DNA of 64,000 nucleotides from JAKITW01 sp041598875 (GCA_041598875.1 JBFHXP010000002.1:1-64000); one strand, 5' to 3'. Positions 26,927 through 36,506 are shown, numbered from the stretch's first letter. Translations and numbers: made by a program. The notes: a model not told the origin generated them from the letters alone.

Positions 26927-27246
26927 TACTCTCATTAAGCACTTCACTGGATATCTATCTGCTTTTAGGCGCCCTGCTTTTCGCAATCGGGGTCTACGGC
27001 CTGGTTCAGCGCCAGACCCTGATCGGTATGCTGATCTCAGCGGAGCTCATCATGAGCGGCGCCTCGGTGAACTTCATGGCCTTTAACAAATTTCTGGCCC
27101 CGGACCCCACGGTGGGCCAGATATTCACCCTGTTCATCATGGGTATCGCCGCGGCCGAGGCCGCCATAGCCCTCAGTATCATCATCGCTGTTTACCGCAA
27201 CTACCGGTCCGTCAACGCCGAGGACATGGTGGAACTTAACGGATAG
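26923..27246 (+). CDS. nuoK: Complex I subunit NuoK
   Basis: A 107-residue, three-helix subunit related to MrpC. The buried glutamates in MLISAELIMSG and GIAAAEAAIAL are conserved and form part of the proton path. The ATG at 26923 overlaps the end of nuoJ; longer frames upstream only read through nuoJ. Confidence 0.95.
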   Translation: MILSLSTSLDIYLLLGALLFAIGVYGLVQRQTLIGMLISAELIMSGASVNFMAFNKFLAPDPTVGQIFTLFIMGIAAAEAAIALSIIIAVYRNYRSVNAEDMVELNG

Positions 27247-27265
27247 GCTTGGAAGGATAGGTGAC

Positions 27266-28744
27266 ATGGAAATCGTATCCAGCAAACTAGTGCTCGCCAT
27301 GCTCATGCCGCTTGCCGGCGCCATACTCGTGATGTTCTCGGGAAAAAAACCCAATGTGCGCGAGTCCTGGTCGGTAATCGCCGCAGTGCTCATGTTTGGG
27401 ATCATCGCTTCACTGGTGCCGGATGTCCTGGCCGGCCATAAAATCAGCTACACCCTGTTTGAGATCCTCCCCGGAGTAACCGTCCGTCTGCGCGCCGATG
27501 CCTTTGCGATGATCTTTGCCCTGGTGGCGTCTTCCCTCTGGATACTTGCAGCCTTCTATTCAATGGGCTATATGCGCGGGCTGCATGAGCATGCCCAGAC
27601 CCGGTTCAACGCCTGCTTTGCCCTTGCCCTTTTTGGTGCGGTCGGCGTTGCCTTTGCCGACAATCTTTTCACCCTCTACCTCTTCTACGAGGTGGTCAGC
27701 GTCTGCACCTATCCCCTGGTCGCCCACCACCAGGACGAAGAGGGGTACGAAGGGGCCAAGAAGTACATCATCTATCTGACCACCACGGCCAAAGGCCTGA
27801 TCCTGCCGGCAATGATCCTGATCTATGTCCTGACCGGCACCCTGGATTTTGCCGACAATATCACCACCGGCATCTTTCCCCAGGGAGTCAACTCAACCCT
27901 GGTGACCATTCTCTACTTCTGCTGCCTCTTCGGTTTTGCCAAGAACGGCGTGATGCCGTTTCATAACTGGCTTCCCGGCGCCATGGTCGCACCGACCCCG
28001 GTCAGTGCGCTCCTCCATGCCGTGGCAGTGGTCAAGGTCGGTGTCTTTTCCACCACCAGGGTAATGCTCTATGTGTTCGGCACCGACACCATGAGCGCCC
28101 TCAACCTGGGCATTCCCACTGCCTACATTGTATCCTTTACCATACTTGCGGCCTCGATTATCGCGCTCTCCAAAGATAACCTCAAGGCCCGGCTCGCCTA
28201 TTCCACGGTAAGCCAGCTCTCCTATATCATCCTGGGCGTGGCCCTGCTCACCACCAGCGGCATGCAGGGCGGGATAATCCATATCGCCAACCATGCCTTT
28301 TCCAAAATCACCCTGTTCTTCTGTGCCGGCGCAATCTATGTTGCGACCCACAAGAAGAACATCTCGGAGATGGGCGGACTGGGCAAGACCATGCCCTTCA
28401 CCTTTGCCGCCTTTGGTATTGCCTCTCTCTCAATGATCGGCGCGCCGCCGGTGGCGGGTTTTGTCACCAAATGGAAGCTGCTGATCGGCGCCATGGAGAT
28501 GAACACCCATTATATCGGTATCCTGCTGGTGCTTCTGGCCAGCACCCTGTTAAACGTCGGTTATTTCGCCCCAGTGACCTTCAAGGCCTTTTTCGGCAAA
28601 CGGCCCGAGGGAGAGGTGTACGAAGGTGTAAGAGAGGCGCCGCTCTCCATGGTTATTCCGCTGACCATTGCCGCGCTGATCTCCATATTCATCGGCATCT
28701 TTCCCGACTTCATGATGAACTTTGTAAGGATGGTGACAGGATGA
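27266..28744 (+). CDS. Antiporter-like complex I subunit (NuoM/MrpD type), additional pump
   Basis: A 492-residue membrane protein of the NuoL/M/N-MrpD family with about 14 helices. The key glutamate (TLYLFYEVVS), the helix-breaking MPFHNWLPGAMVAPTP loop and the channel lysine (AVAVVKVGVFSTTRV) are intact, so it should be pump-competent. It is short and lacks the long C-terminal lateral helix of NuoL. Together with the NuoL-like protein at 28991, nuoM and nuoN, it makes four such subunits in one operon, one more than in canonical complex I. Confidence 0.9.
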   Translation: MEIVSSKLVLAMLMPLAGAILVMFSGKKPNVRESWSVIAAVLMFGIIASLVPDVLAGHKISYTLFEILPGVTVRLRADAFAMIFALVASSLWILAAFYSMGYMRGLHEHAQTRFNACFALALFGAVGVAFADNLFTLYLFYEVVSVCTYPLVAHHQDEEGYEGAKKYIIYLTTTAKGLILPAMILIYVLTGTLDFADNITTGIFPQGVNSTLVTILYFCCLFGFAKNGVMPFHNWLPGAMVAPTPVSALLHAVAVVKVGVFSTTRVMLYVFGTDTMSALNLGIPTAYIVSFTILAASIIALSKDNLKARLAYSTVSQLSYIILGVALLTTSGMQGGIIHIANHAFSKITLFFCAGAIYVATHKKNISEMGGLGKTMPFTFAAFGIASLSMIGAPPVAGFVTKWKLLIGAMEMNTHYIGILLVLLASTLLNVGYFAPVTFKAFFGKRPEGEVYEGVREAPLSMVIPLTIAALISIFIGIFPDFMMNFVRMVTG

Positions 28745-28998
28745 TCATAGTAAAACTCATCGACTATCTTCGTGATCGGCTCCCCATGGTCATCAAGATC
28801 TGCTACGGGGTGCTTGGATTCCTGATTCTTCTGGATGCGCTGCCATTTGTCGTGGACAAGCACCACGCCCATACCTGGCCGGAAAAACTCCCCGGTTTCT
28901 GGTCGGTTTTCGGATTTATCGCCTGCGTACTGATAATCATTGTCTCCAAATGGTTCGGACATCTCGGCATTATGACCCGCGAGGACTACTATGACTAA
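28741..28998 (+). CDS. Small two-helix membrane protein in the nuo operon
   Basis: An 85-residue protein starting at ATG 28741, which overlaps the preceding stop by four bases; its own end overlaps the next gene by eight. Two hydrophobic helices (VIKICYGVLGFLILLDAL and SVFGFIACVLIIIVSKWF) are separated by a His-rich loop (DKHHAHTWPEKL). I do not recognise the family. The overlaps on both sides and its place between two antiporter subunits argue for a real, perhaps structural, accessory subunit. Confidence 0.72.
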   Translation: MIIVKLIDYLRDRLPMVIKICYGVLGFLILLDALPFVVDKHHAHTWPEKLPGFWSVFGFIACVLIIIVSKWFGHLGIMTREDYYD

Positions 28999-30781
28999 CT
29001 TCATCCATCCAGCCGCGATCATGATCATCGGCGCCCTGCTCCTCCCCATGTTCCGGGGGGTGCTCAGGAAGCCGTATCTCATCCTGGTCCCGATTCTGGC
29101 ATTTCTGTCCGTCCTCTCCATGGAGCACGGCACATACGGCATTTTCCAGTTCATGGACTGGAAACTGACCTTTGGCCGAGTGGATGCCCTGGCCCAGGTC
29201 TTCGGCTACATCATGACCCTGATGTGTATCATCGGTTCAATCTATGGCCTCCATGTTGAGGAAGACGCCCAGCACATGGCTGCCTGGCTCTATGTGGCAG
29301 GCTCACTCGGGGTTATCTACTGCGGAGATTATATTGTCCTTTTCCTCTTCTGGGAGCTGATGGCCTTCGCCTCGGTCTTTCTGGTCTGGTTCAGGAGAAG
29401 CGCGCAGTCCCTGTGGACCGGGTACCGCTATCTTCTGGTCCATACCGCGGGAGGACTGTTACTCCTGGCCGGGCTGGTGCTCCGCTATAAGGCAACCGGC
29501 GGGGCCATTGACTTCAACCTTCTTGACGTCCAGAATCCCGAGCTCTATACCTACCTGATCATGCTCGGGTTCATCCTGAACGCCGCGGTACCGCCGCTCC
29601 ATGCCTGGCTTCCCGATGCCTATGGCGAGGCCACGGTCACCGGCGCGGTCTTCATGTGTGCGTTTACCACCAAAACCGCAGTCTATGCCCTGGCCCGCGG
29701 ATGCGCCGGCATGGATATCCTCATCCCACTTGGGGTGGCCATGGCCCTCTACGGTGTTGTCTATGCCGTACTTGAAAATGACTGCCGCCGACTCCTGGCC
29801 TATCATATTATCAGTCAGGTCGGCTACATGGTCACCGGCGTGGGCATCGGGACTGAAATGGCGATAAACGGGGCCTGCGCCCACGCCTTTGCCCACATCC
29901 TTTACAAGGGCCTTCTCTTCATGGGGTGCGGTTCCGTACTCTACATGACCGGTAAAAGTAAATTTTCCGAACTCGGCGGGTTGTATAAAAAAATGCCCTG
30001 GGCCTTTGTCTACACCCTGATCGGCGGCCTGTCGATCTCCGCCTTCCCGCTCTTTTCCGGGTTTGTCTCCAAATCAATGATCGTGGCCGCCGGTTTCCAG
30101 GAGCATATGCTCTGGCCGGCATTTCTCCTGACCCTGGCCTCGGCCGGAACCTTTCTCCACACCGGCCTCAAGGTGCCGTATTTCATCTGGTTCGGCAAAA
30201 ACAACTGCAGTGAGGAGACCTGGAACAAGGCCGCCGATCCGCCAGTAAACATGCACGTGGCCATGGGTATCGCCTCTTTTCTCTGCATTTTCATCGGCTG
30301 CTACACCCCGTATCTCTATAAGATGCTTCCTTATCAGGACGCGGCCAACCAGTACGCCCAGGTGGTCTACGGCTCCTACCATCTTTCCGAGGCCATGCAG
30401 ATTCTGCTCTTTACTGCCCTGGGATTCTTCCTCCTGATCAAGAAACTGGCGCCCGAGCCCACCATCAGCATTGATCTTGACTGGTTCTACCGGATGGGTG
30501 GACGGGGTTTCCTCTGGCTTGCCAAAAAACCGATCCAGGCGGTGGATAACGGCGTGAGCGAGGCGTACAGCACCATCGGACTCTCATCCCTCATGACCAC
30601 GGCACGGTTCTGGTCATGGTTCGACTGGCACGGCATTGACGGGGTGGTTGACGGCATCGCCCGCTCGGTCCGTAATCTCGGCGGCCATGTTCGCCAGCTG
30701 CAGAGTGGACAGATACAGCATAACATCTATTACGCGGTATCGATCATTGCCGTTGTTTTGGCGGCGTACATACTCGCTTAA
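28991..30781 (+). CDS. NuoL-like antiporter subunit with C-terminal lateral-helix region
   Basis: A 596-residue member of the NuoL/MrpA-D family. The conserved glutamate (LFLFWELMAFASVF), the PPLHAWLPDAYGEATVTGA loop and the lysine in TTKTAVYALA are kept. After about 480 residues comes an extra ~115-residue tail with a long amphipathic stretch and a GHVRQLQSGQIQHNIYYAV end, like the lateral helix and final helix of NuoL. By architecture this is the NuoL of the operon, although annotation pipelines tend to call such proteins Na+/H+ antiporter subunit D. Confidence 0.88.
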   Translation: MTNFIHPAAIMIIGALLLPMFRGVLRKPYLILVPILAFLSVLSMEHGTYGIFQFMDWKLTFGRVDALAQVFGYIMTLMCIIGSIYGLHVEEDAQHMAAWLYVAGSLGVIYCGDYIVLFLFWELMAFASVFLVWFRRSAQSLWTGYRYLLVHTAGGLLLLAGLVLRYKATGGAIDFNLLDVQNPELYTYLIMLGFILNAAVPPLHAWLPDAYGEATVTGAVFMCAFTTKTAVYALARGCAGMDILIPLGVAMALYGVVYAVLENDCRRLLAYHIISQVGYMVTGVGIGTEMAINGACAHAFAHILYKGLLFMGCGSVLYMTGKSKFSELGGLYKKMPWAFVYTLIGGLSISAFPLFSGFVSKSMIVAAGFQEHMLWPAFLLTLASAGTFLHTGLKVPYFIWFGKNNCSEETWNKAADPPVNMHVAMGIASFLCIFIGCYTPYLYKMLPYQDAANQYAQVVYGSYHLSEAMQILLFTALGFFLLIKKLAPEPTISIDLDWFYRMGGRGFLWLAKKPIQAVDNGVSEAYSTIGLSSLMTTARFWSWFDWHGIDGVVDGIARSVRNLGGHVRQLQSGQIQHNIYYAVSIIAVVLAAYILA

Positions 30782-30805
30782 ATCATTATTCTAAGGATAA
30801 AGGGA

Positions 30806-32335
30806 ATGCACGATTTTCTGATCTTGAACAGTTTGGGGTTCCCCATTCTCAGTGTGCTGATTTTTCTTCCGCTTGCCGGGAGCCTGCTCCTTCTCGTCCT
30901 TCCCAACGACGAAATCGCCAAATACTGGACCCTGGCGGTTACACTGGTCACCGCAGGGATCTCGATGATCCTCTATCGTGATTTTGACCTGAGCACGCCT
31001 CTCTACCAGTTCGGTGAGAGCCACCCCTGGATTCCAACCCTGAATATAAACTATCTCCTGGGGGTGGACGGGATCAGCCTGCTCCTCATTCTGATGACCA
31101 CCCTGCTCATGCCCCTGTGCGTGCTCGGCTCATGGAAGTATATCACAACCAGGGTCCGGCCATTCATGTTCTGCCTGCTGATCATGGAGACCTCCATGCT
31201 CGGCGTTTTCATGGCCCTTGACTTTGTCCTCTTCTATATCCTCTGGGAGGCAATGCTGATCCCCATGTATCTGCTGATCGCAATATGGGGCGGACCGCGC
31301 AAGATCTATGCGTCAATCAAGTTCTTCCTCTATACCCTGGCCGGTTCGGTGATGCTGCTTGTTGCAATCATCGCCCTGTATCTCAAGACCGGCTCCTTCA
31401 TCATCCCGGAGATGATGGGGCAATCCTATACATTTACCTTTCAGATCTGGGTATTTCTCGCCTTTTTTCTTGCCTTTGCCATCAAGGTGCCGATGTTTCC
31501 ATTTCATACATGGCTTCCGGCTGCCCATGTCGAGGCGCCCACCGCCGGCTCTGTTATCCTGGCCAGCGTACTCCTGAAAATGGGAACCTACGGCATGCTC
31601 AGGTTCTGCCTGCCAATCACGCCCGAGGCGACGTTTGCCGCCATGCCCTATGTGCTCTGGCTCTCCATCGCCGGTATCATCTACGGAGGGTTCACCGCGC
31701 TGTCGCAACAGGATATGAAGAAGCTGATTGCCTACTCCAGTGTCGGCCATATGGGCTTTGTGACCCTTGGCATCTTTGTCCTGAACACCCAGGGCATTGA
31801 GGGTGCCATCCTCCAGATGATAAACCACGGCATAACCACCGGGGCGCTCTTCCTCTGTGTCGGCATGATCTACGAACGAACACACACCAGGGATCTGGCA
31901 CTGTCCGCAGGAGTAGGCCAGTACATGCCTGTGTATGTCACATTTCTCGGGTTCTTCTCCCTTTCCTCCCTGGCCTTTCCCGGGACCAACAGTTTTGTCG
32001 GCGAATTCCTCATCCTGGCCGGGACCTTTGAACATGAAATAATCATCGCTGCCTGTGCCATACCCGGCGCCATACTGGCTGCGGCATATATGTTCCGGAT
32101 GCTGCAAAGGGTCGTCTGGGGGGGGACCAACAACCCGGACCAGAGCTATCTCACCGATCTGAGCGTACGGGAAATACTTACCCTTGCCCCCCTGCTGATC
32201 TTTGTCCTGTGGATCGGGCTCGCTCCTGCGCCATTCATGGAAATCATGCACACCAGTGTCAGCCACCTGCTGTCACAGGTGCATGTGGCTGAAGTCCCGC
32301 AAAAAGCATCGCTGATGGCGCTATTGATTCCATGA
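30806..32335 (+). CDS. nuoM: Complex I subunit NuoM
   Basis: A 509-residue antiporter-like subunit with typical NuoM sequence: NYLLGVDGISLLLILMTTLL, the glutamate in LFYILWEAMLIPMY, FPFHTWLPAAHVEAPTAGS and the lysine in SVLLKMGTYGMLRF. It starts 24 bases after the previous stop with AAGGATAAAGGGA upstream. Confidence 0.96.
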   Translation: MHDFLILNSLGFPILSVLIFLPLAGSLLLLVLPNDEIAKYWTLAVTLVTAGISMILYRDFDLSTPLYQFGESHPWIPTLNINYLLGVDGISLLLILMTTLLMPLCVLGSWKYITTRVRPFMFCLLIMETSMLGVFMALDFVLFYILWEAMLIPMYLLIAIWGGPRKIYASIKFFLYTLAGSVMLLVAIIALYLKTGSFIIPEMMGQSYTFTFQIWVFLAFFLAFAIKVPMFPFHTWLPAAHVEAPTAGSVILASVLLKMGTYGMLRFCLPITPEATFAAMPYVLWLSIAGIIYGGFTALSQQDMKKLIAYSSVGHMGFVTLGIFVLNTQGIEGAILQMINHGITTGALFLCVGMIYERTHTRDLALSAGVGQYMPVYVTFLGFFSLSSLAFPGTNSFVGEFLILAGTFEHEIIIAACAIPGAILAAAYMFRMLQRVVWGGTNNPDQSYLTDLSVREILTLAPLLIFVLWIGLAPAPFMEIMHTSVSHLLSQVHVAEVPQKASLMALLIP

Positions 32336-32397
32336 TACTCTTCTGCTGTCTAAGAGTGAAACAACAACACACTGGAAGGATAAACTAAGGAAAAACA

Positions 32398-33822
32398 ATG
32401 AAAACGGCACTGTTCCTCCCCGAATTATTCCTCCTTTTGAGCGCACTTGTGCTCTTTGTCCTTTCCCTGGGAAAAACCGCGCCCCGGACAGCGCGCTCTA
32501 TCACCACCAGCCTGGCGGTGATCAATGCTCTCCTCTGTTTTCTTTCCCTGGGAAATCAGGGAGAACTCTTTTTTGCAGCATACCGGATCGATCAGTTCTC
32601 TCAACTTTTCAAACTCTTGATCATGTCCGCGTTCGCCTTTCTGCTTCTCTTTACCACAGAACTCAAGGGAATCCGGGAAGATGTAAAGACAGAGTATTAT
32701 CTCTTCATGCAGTTAAGCGTCCTCGGCCTGGTCATGCTGGTCAGTTCTGTTGAGCTGCTTTCCATTGTTGTTGCCCTCGAACTCTCCTCCTTTGCCCTCT
32801 ATGTGCTGGTCCCGATGCGGACGGAACGGGCAGGGCTGCACATCCAGATGGAAGCGGGGATAAAATACATTCTGTTCGGCGTGGTCGCCACAGGGATCAT
32901 GCTTTTTGGCATGAGCTATCTTTTCGGACTCACCGGGACGACCTACCTCCACGAACTTATCCCCTCAATCGCGGCAATCGGAGCAACCCCGGCAGTGATT
33001 GTCGGCGTGCTGATGGTCATGGGTGGCTTCTTTTTCAAACTCGGAATCTTTCCCTTTCACTTCTGGCTCCCCGACGTGTACCAGGGCGCATCCAATGAAA
33101 CCACCACCTTCATCGCCTCGGTGCCAAAACTTGGAGCGGTGGCACTCCTTATCCGGGTGGCGATGCTGGCCCCGGCTGACAACGGGCTGAGCACCTTGCT
33201 GGCAATACTTGCGATATGTTCGATGTTTTACGGTAACCTCTCCGCCCTGGTCCAGAAAGACATCAAGCGGATGCTCGGATTCTCCGGTATCGCCCACGCC
33301 GGTTTTGTTCTGCTCGGTATCCTGACTCTCCAGGAAACAGGGTATGCCTTTGCCATGTACTACATCACCGGGTATGTGATAATGAACCTGGCCTGTTTCA
33401 TGGTGATATGCACCGTCTCTTCTGATGGGGAAAACGTTGAGATCAATGACCTGACCGGGCTCTACAAAAGATCACCGCTTCTTGCAATTACCCTGACCGT
33501 GAGCATGTTCGCCCTGGCCGGGATCCCGCCTTTTGTCGGCTTCATGGGCAAATTCATGCTCCTGACCAATGCCCTGGAAAACGGCTACCTCCCGTTTGTC
33601 ATTATGGCGGCGCTCAACACCGCCATCGCCATCTATTACTACCTGTCGGTCGTGCGGATCGCCTACTGCACCCCGGCTGATGACGACACCCGATCCGGGC
33701 TCGATGTTTCCCTCTCAACCAGCATGGCGGGCATAGCCCTGATGGTCCTGATCGTCATGCTCGGGGTGATCCCGGAGCAGATAGTTGATATCGCCCGAAC
33801 CGCGGTACAGAGCATCATGTAG
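32398..33822 (+). CDS. nuoN: Complex I subunit NuoN
   Basis: A 474-residue antiporter-like subunit and last gene of the operon. The glutamate in VVALELSSFALY, FPFHFWLPDVYQGASN and the lysine in FIASVPKLGAVALL are conserved. It lies 62 bases after nuoM with TAAGGA upstream of the ATG. Confidence 0.96.
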   Translation: MKTALFLPELFLLLSALVLFVLSLGKTAPRTARSITTSLAVINALLCFLSLGNQGELFFAAYRIDQFSQLFKLLIMSAFAFLLLFTTELKGIREDVKTEYYLFMQLSVLGLVMLVSSVELLSIVVALELSSFALYVLVPMRTERAGLHIQMEAGIKYILFGVVATGIMLFGMSYLFGLTGTTYLHELIPSIAAIGATPAVIVGVLMVMGGFFFKLGIFPFHFWLPDVYQGASNETTTFIASVPKLGAVALLIRVAMLAPADNGLSTLLAILAICSMFYGNLSALVQKDIKRMLGFSGIAHAGFVLLGILTLQETGYAFAMYYITGYVIMNLACFMVICTVSSDGENVEINDLTGLYKRSPLLAITLTVSMFALAGIPPFVGFMGKFMLLTNALENGYLPFVIMAALNTAIAIYYYLSVVRIAYCTPADDDTRSGLDVSLSTSMAGIALMVLIVMLGVIPEQIVDIARTAVQSIM

Positions 33823-34281
33823 ATTCCCGGCATCCGGTTTCACTATTCTCCCGCCGGTAACAGCCTTTTTTTCCTAATCGCGGAAAAAAGCCATGTCCTG
33901 TGCCCGTGCGAAGGGGTAGACGAACGCCTGGTGTCGCCACAGCGAGTACCTATAATGTCAAAAATTCCTCCTCCACCAATTTAATGGACCTCTGCCCATC
34001 CCGGAAAAAATTTCCCGGGATGATGCCTGATAATATCACCGACCGTGGTTCCACGGTTTTCTTTGCTACACCCCCACCACCCCCTGCCGAACCGCAAAAA
34101 AACGAACACAACAATGGAGCTAATACATCAAATTGTAACGACAATTCAGTACTACTGACAGATTCCAGCTACCATTTTCCTATCATTCTTCTAGCATTGA
34201 TTTTTCCTTCCTCCCATAGAACACTATCCGGTAAAAGGCCTTGAAGCCGCACACCTGAAAATTCCACAAAAGGAGGAAACC
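33823..34281. other. Intergenic region with several inverted repeats
   Basis: This 459-base gap between nuoN and the small cytochrome holds no credible gene; a plus-strand frame at 33900-34244 lacks a ribosome-binding site and family features. Three inverted repeats are seen: CTTTTTTTCC/GGAAAAAAG (33865-33890), CATCCCGG/CCGGGATG (about 33995-34020) and the terminator-like hairpin at 34042. The last 150 bases are AT-rich and likely carry the cytochrome promoter. Confidence 0.4.
34042..34063 (+). terminator. Possible intrinsic terminator downstream of nuoN
   Basis: ACCGTG pairs with CACGGT around GTTC, followed by TTTCTTT. It is 220 bases after nuoN, so it may close the operon or another short transcript. 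Confidence 0.5.
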
Positions 34282-34605
34282 ATGAAAACAGCCCAAACAA
34301 TTATCACGCTCTGCGCCGGAATTTCTCTTCTGTTCACCGGTGTTGCCATGGCGAAAAAATCATCAGCGGAATTGGGCGAGACATTGTTCAATGACCATAC
34401 CCTTGCCGGTTCCACCAACGACTCATCGTGCAACTCATGTCACGAAAAAGGGAAAGGACTGGAAAAGGCGGCGGAAAATCCCGAACTGGTCAAGGCGATC
34501 AATCGGTGTATTACCGACCCGCTGGGTGGAGAAAAAATTGACGGCCGCTCCGCCCAGATGCGTTCACTTAAGATGTATGTCCTCTCGCTGCACCCTGAAT
34601 CATAG
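34282..34605 (+). CDS. Small periplasmic monoheme c-type cytochrome
   Basis: A 107-residue protein with a signal peptide (hydrophobic core IITLCAGISLLFTGVAMA) and one heme-attachment site, CNSCH, near residue 52. A Met in the C-terminal MRSLKMYVL segment could be the second axial ligand. It has a very strong ribosome-binding site (AAAGGAGG). It is flanked by non-coding DNA on both sides, so it is probably a single-gene unit; its redox partner is unknown. Confidence 0.85.
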   Translation: MKTAQTIITLCAGISLLFTGVAMAKKSSAELGETLFNDHTLAGSTNDSSCNSCHEKGKGLEKAAENPELVKAINRCITDPLGGEKIDGRSAQMRSLKMYVLSLHPES

Positions 34606-34607
34606 CC

Positions 34608-34672
34608 GTACGACTGGAAGCAGGGCGGCTCTTCTCTGCTTCCAGTCATCGTACAGCATCAAAATTTTTTTT
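34608..34672 (+). terminator. Terminator after the monoheme cytochrome
   Basis: ACTGGAAGCAG (34613-34623) pairs with CTGCTTCCAGT (34636-34646), extended by GTACG/CGTAC, and eight T residues follow at 34665. Confidence 0.8.
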
Positions 34673-35065
34673 CATTCTGCGCCCCGTGCATGCACCCCGG
34701 CTGCACCGGAACCAAGACCTTCCGGAAAATCATACTCGTAACGGATAATTGCAGATTTATGGGATGCAATTATGCCTCGAATATGGTACATCCCTCTCCT
34801 CATGATTATTTCTTAGTGGTTGATAACTCATTCCTTCCGTGGTACAACAAGGCAATTTTTTCGGCTCATTGTCGAAACTATCTGTAATAAGGATCCGAAT
34901 ATGGCCTTGTTCTTGGTGAAGTTTTGCGGGTGGACGAACGGTTGAGCAAGGAAGGGCCACCACCAAGAAAATTTACAATGTCCATACCCCAGTCCTGATC
35001 CTGATCTTAAAGCACAACACGGCCCAACAACTTATTTTTACTGAATTTATGAAGGAGTCGCAGTC
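34673..35065 (+). other. Non-coding leader region upstream of pntAA, with a possible promoter
   Basis: No gene is apparent in these 393 bases. A candidate promoter is TTGATA (34820-34825) with TACAAC (34843-34848) after 17 bases, which would leave a leader of about 210 bases. I recognised no riboswitch or Rex-type palindrome. The pntAA ribosome-binding site (GAAGGAG) is at the right end. Confidence 0.35.
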
Positions 35066-36202
35066 ATGAAAATTGCTGCAATGAAGGAAACCCACCCGGG
35101 AGAGAATCGAGTTGCACTCATTCCGGCATCAGTTGAGAAACTGGTCTCCATGGGCGCTGAGGTTGAAATCGAAGCCGGCCTGGGCGAGACCTGCAGGTAC
35201 AGCGATGCGGACTATGAAAAGGCCGGCGCCACTGTTAATGGCGACCGTGCAGTTCTGCTCGCTTCCGCTGACATTGTTCTGAGGCTGCGCAAACCACCCG
35301 CTGATGAGATCAAACTCATGAAGAAAGGGTGCCTCCATGTCAGCTATCTGGACCCGTTTAATGAAAAAGAACTGGTGGCCATGCTTCGGGAGTCCGGTAT
35401 TTCAGCCGTAAGCCTTGAAATGCTCCCCCGGACAACCATTGCCCAGAAAATGGATGTTCTCAGTTCCCAGGCCAACCTGGGCGGCTATGTGGCCGTGCTG
35501 CTTGCCGCTGAGAAACTGGACAAGATCCTGCCGATGATGACCACGCCTGCGGGCACCATAAAACCGTCCCGGGTATTCATCATCGGTGTCGGAGTTGCCG
35601 GGCTCCAGGCCATTGCCACTGCCCGCCGCCTTGGAGCGCGGGTCGAGGCCTTTGATACCCGGCCGGTGGTTGAAGAACAGGTCAAATCACTGGGTGCGAA
35701 ATTCGTCAAAATCGACCTTGGTGAAACCGGTCAGACCAAGGATGGCTATGCCAACGCCCTCACCCCGGAGCAGATCAAAAAACAGAAAGAGGGCATGGCC
35801 AAGGCCTGCGTCCAGGCGGATATCGTCATAACAACGGCCCAGCTCTTTGGTCGTCCGGCTCCGCGGATTGTTGATCGTGCCATGATCGCGCGGATGCAAC
35901 CCGGCAGCGTCATTGTTGACATGGCAGTGGAAACCGGAGGCAATGTAGAGGGTTCCGAGGTTGATAAAATCACCGAGGTCGAAGGGGTTTACATCATCGG
36001 CCTGGGCAATTTGCCCGGTCGGGTTGCCGCGACTGCAAGCCAGATGTACTCTTCAAACCTTGCAAATTTTATCGGCCACTTCTGGGACAAGGAGGGTAAA
36101 ACCTTTAATCTCAATCTTGCAGATGACATTATGAAAGGATCGCTGATCACCCATAACGGTGAGATATTCAGTGAAACCTACAAAAGCATCATGAAAATAT
36201 GA
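35066..36202 (+). CDS. pntAA: NAD(P) transhydrogenase subunit alpha part 1 (NAD-binding domain I)
   Basis: A 378-residue soluble domain I. It has the alanine-dehydrogenase-like fold with ETHPGENRVALIP at the start, the mobile-loop region and the dinucleotide-binding VFIIGVGVAGLQAIATARRLGA. It binds NAD(H) on the cytoplasmic side. Unlike alanine dehydrogenase it is followed by pntAB and pntB, which settles the assignment. It starts a three-gene operon. Confidence 0.95.
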   Translation: MKIAAMKETHPGENRVALIPASVEKLVSMGAEVEIEAGLGETCRYSDADYEKAGATVNGDRAVLLASADIVLRLRKPPADEIKLMKKGCLHVSYLDPFNEKELVAMLRESGISAVSLEMLPRTTIAQKMDVLSSQANLGGYVAVLLAAEKLDKILPMMTTPAGTIKPSRVFIIGVGVAGLQAIATARRLGARVEAFDTRPVVEEQVKSLGAKFVKIDLGETGQTKDGYANALTPEQIKKQKEGMAKACVQADIVITTAQLFGRPAPRIVDRAMIARMQPGSVIVDMAVETGGNVEGSEVDKITEVEGVYIIGLGNLPGRVAATASQMYSSNLANFIGHFWDKEGKTFNLNLADDIMKGSLITHNGEIFSETYKSIMKI

Positions 36203-36212
36203 GGGTACATCC

Positions 36213-36506
36213 ATGGAAGCCGTTTTTCTGACTTTTGTGTTCGCACTGGCAATTTTTCTCGGGTTTGAGCTCATCTCAAAGGTGCCCTCGACCCTGCACA
36301 CGCCGCTCATGTCTGGCTCCAACGCCATTTCCGGCATAACACTCATCGGCGCCATTGCAACGATGATGGCCGATTACGGGACACTCTCCTCCATATTCGG
36401 CACGCTTGCCGTGGCCTTTGCCACCATAAACGTGGTGGGCGGCTACGCGGTGACAGACAGAATGCTTGAGATGTTCAAGAAAAAGGATGCAGGGAGCGCC
36501 AAGTAA
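36213..36506 (+). CDS. pntAB: NAD(P) transhydrogenase subunit alpha part 2 (membrane)
   Basis: A 97-residue membrane piece of domain II with three to four helices and the LGFELISKVPSTLHTPLMSG segment typical of this split alpha subunit. It lies 10 bases after pntAA and shares one base with the pntB start. Confidence 0.94.
   Translation: MEAVFLTFVFALAIFLGFELISKVPSTLHTPLMSGSNAISGITLIGAIATMMADYGTLSSIFGTLAVAFATINVVGGYAVTDRMLEMFKKKDAGSAK

Noticed and set aside
35066..36202. Alanine dehydrogenase
   Set aside because: The fold is shared, but the downstream pntAB and pntB genes make transhydrogenase the clear assignment.
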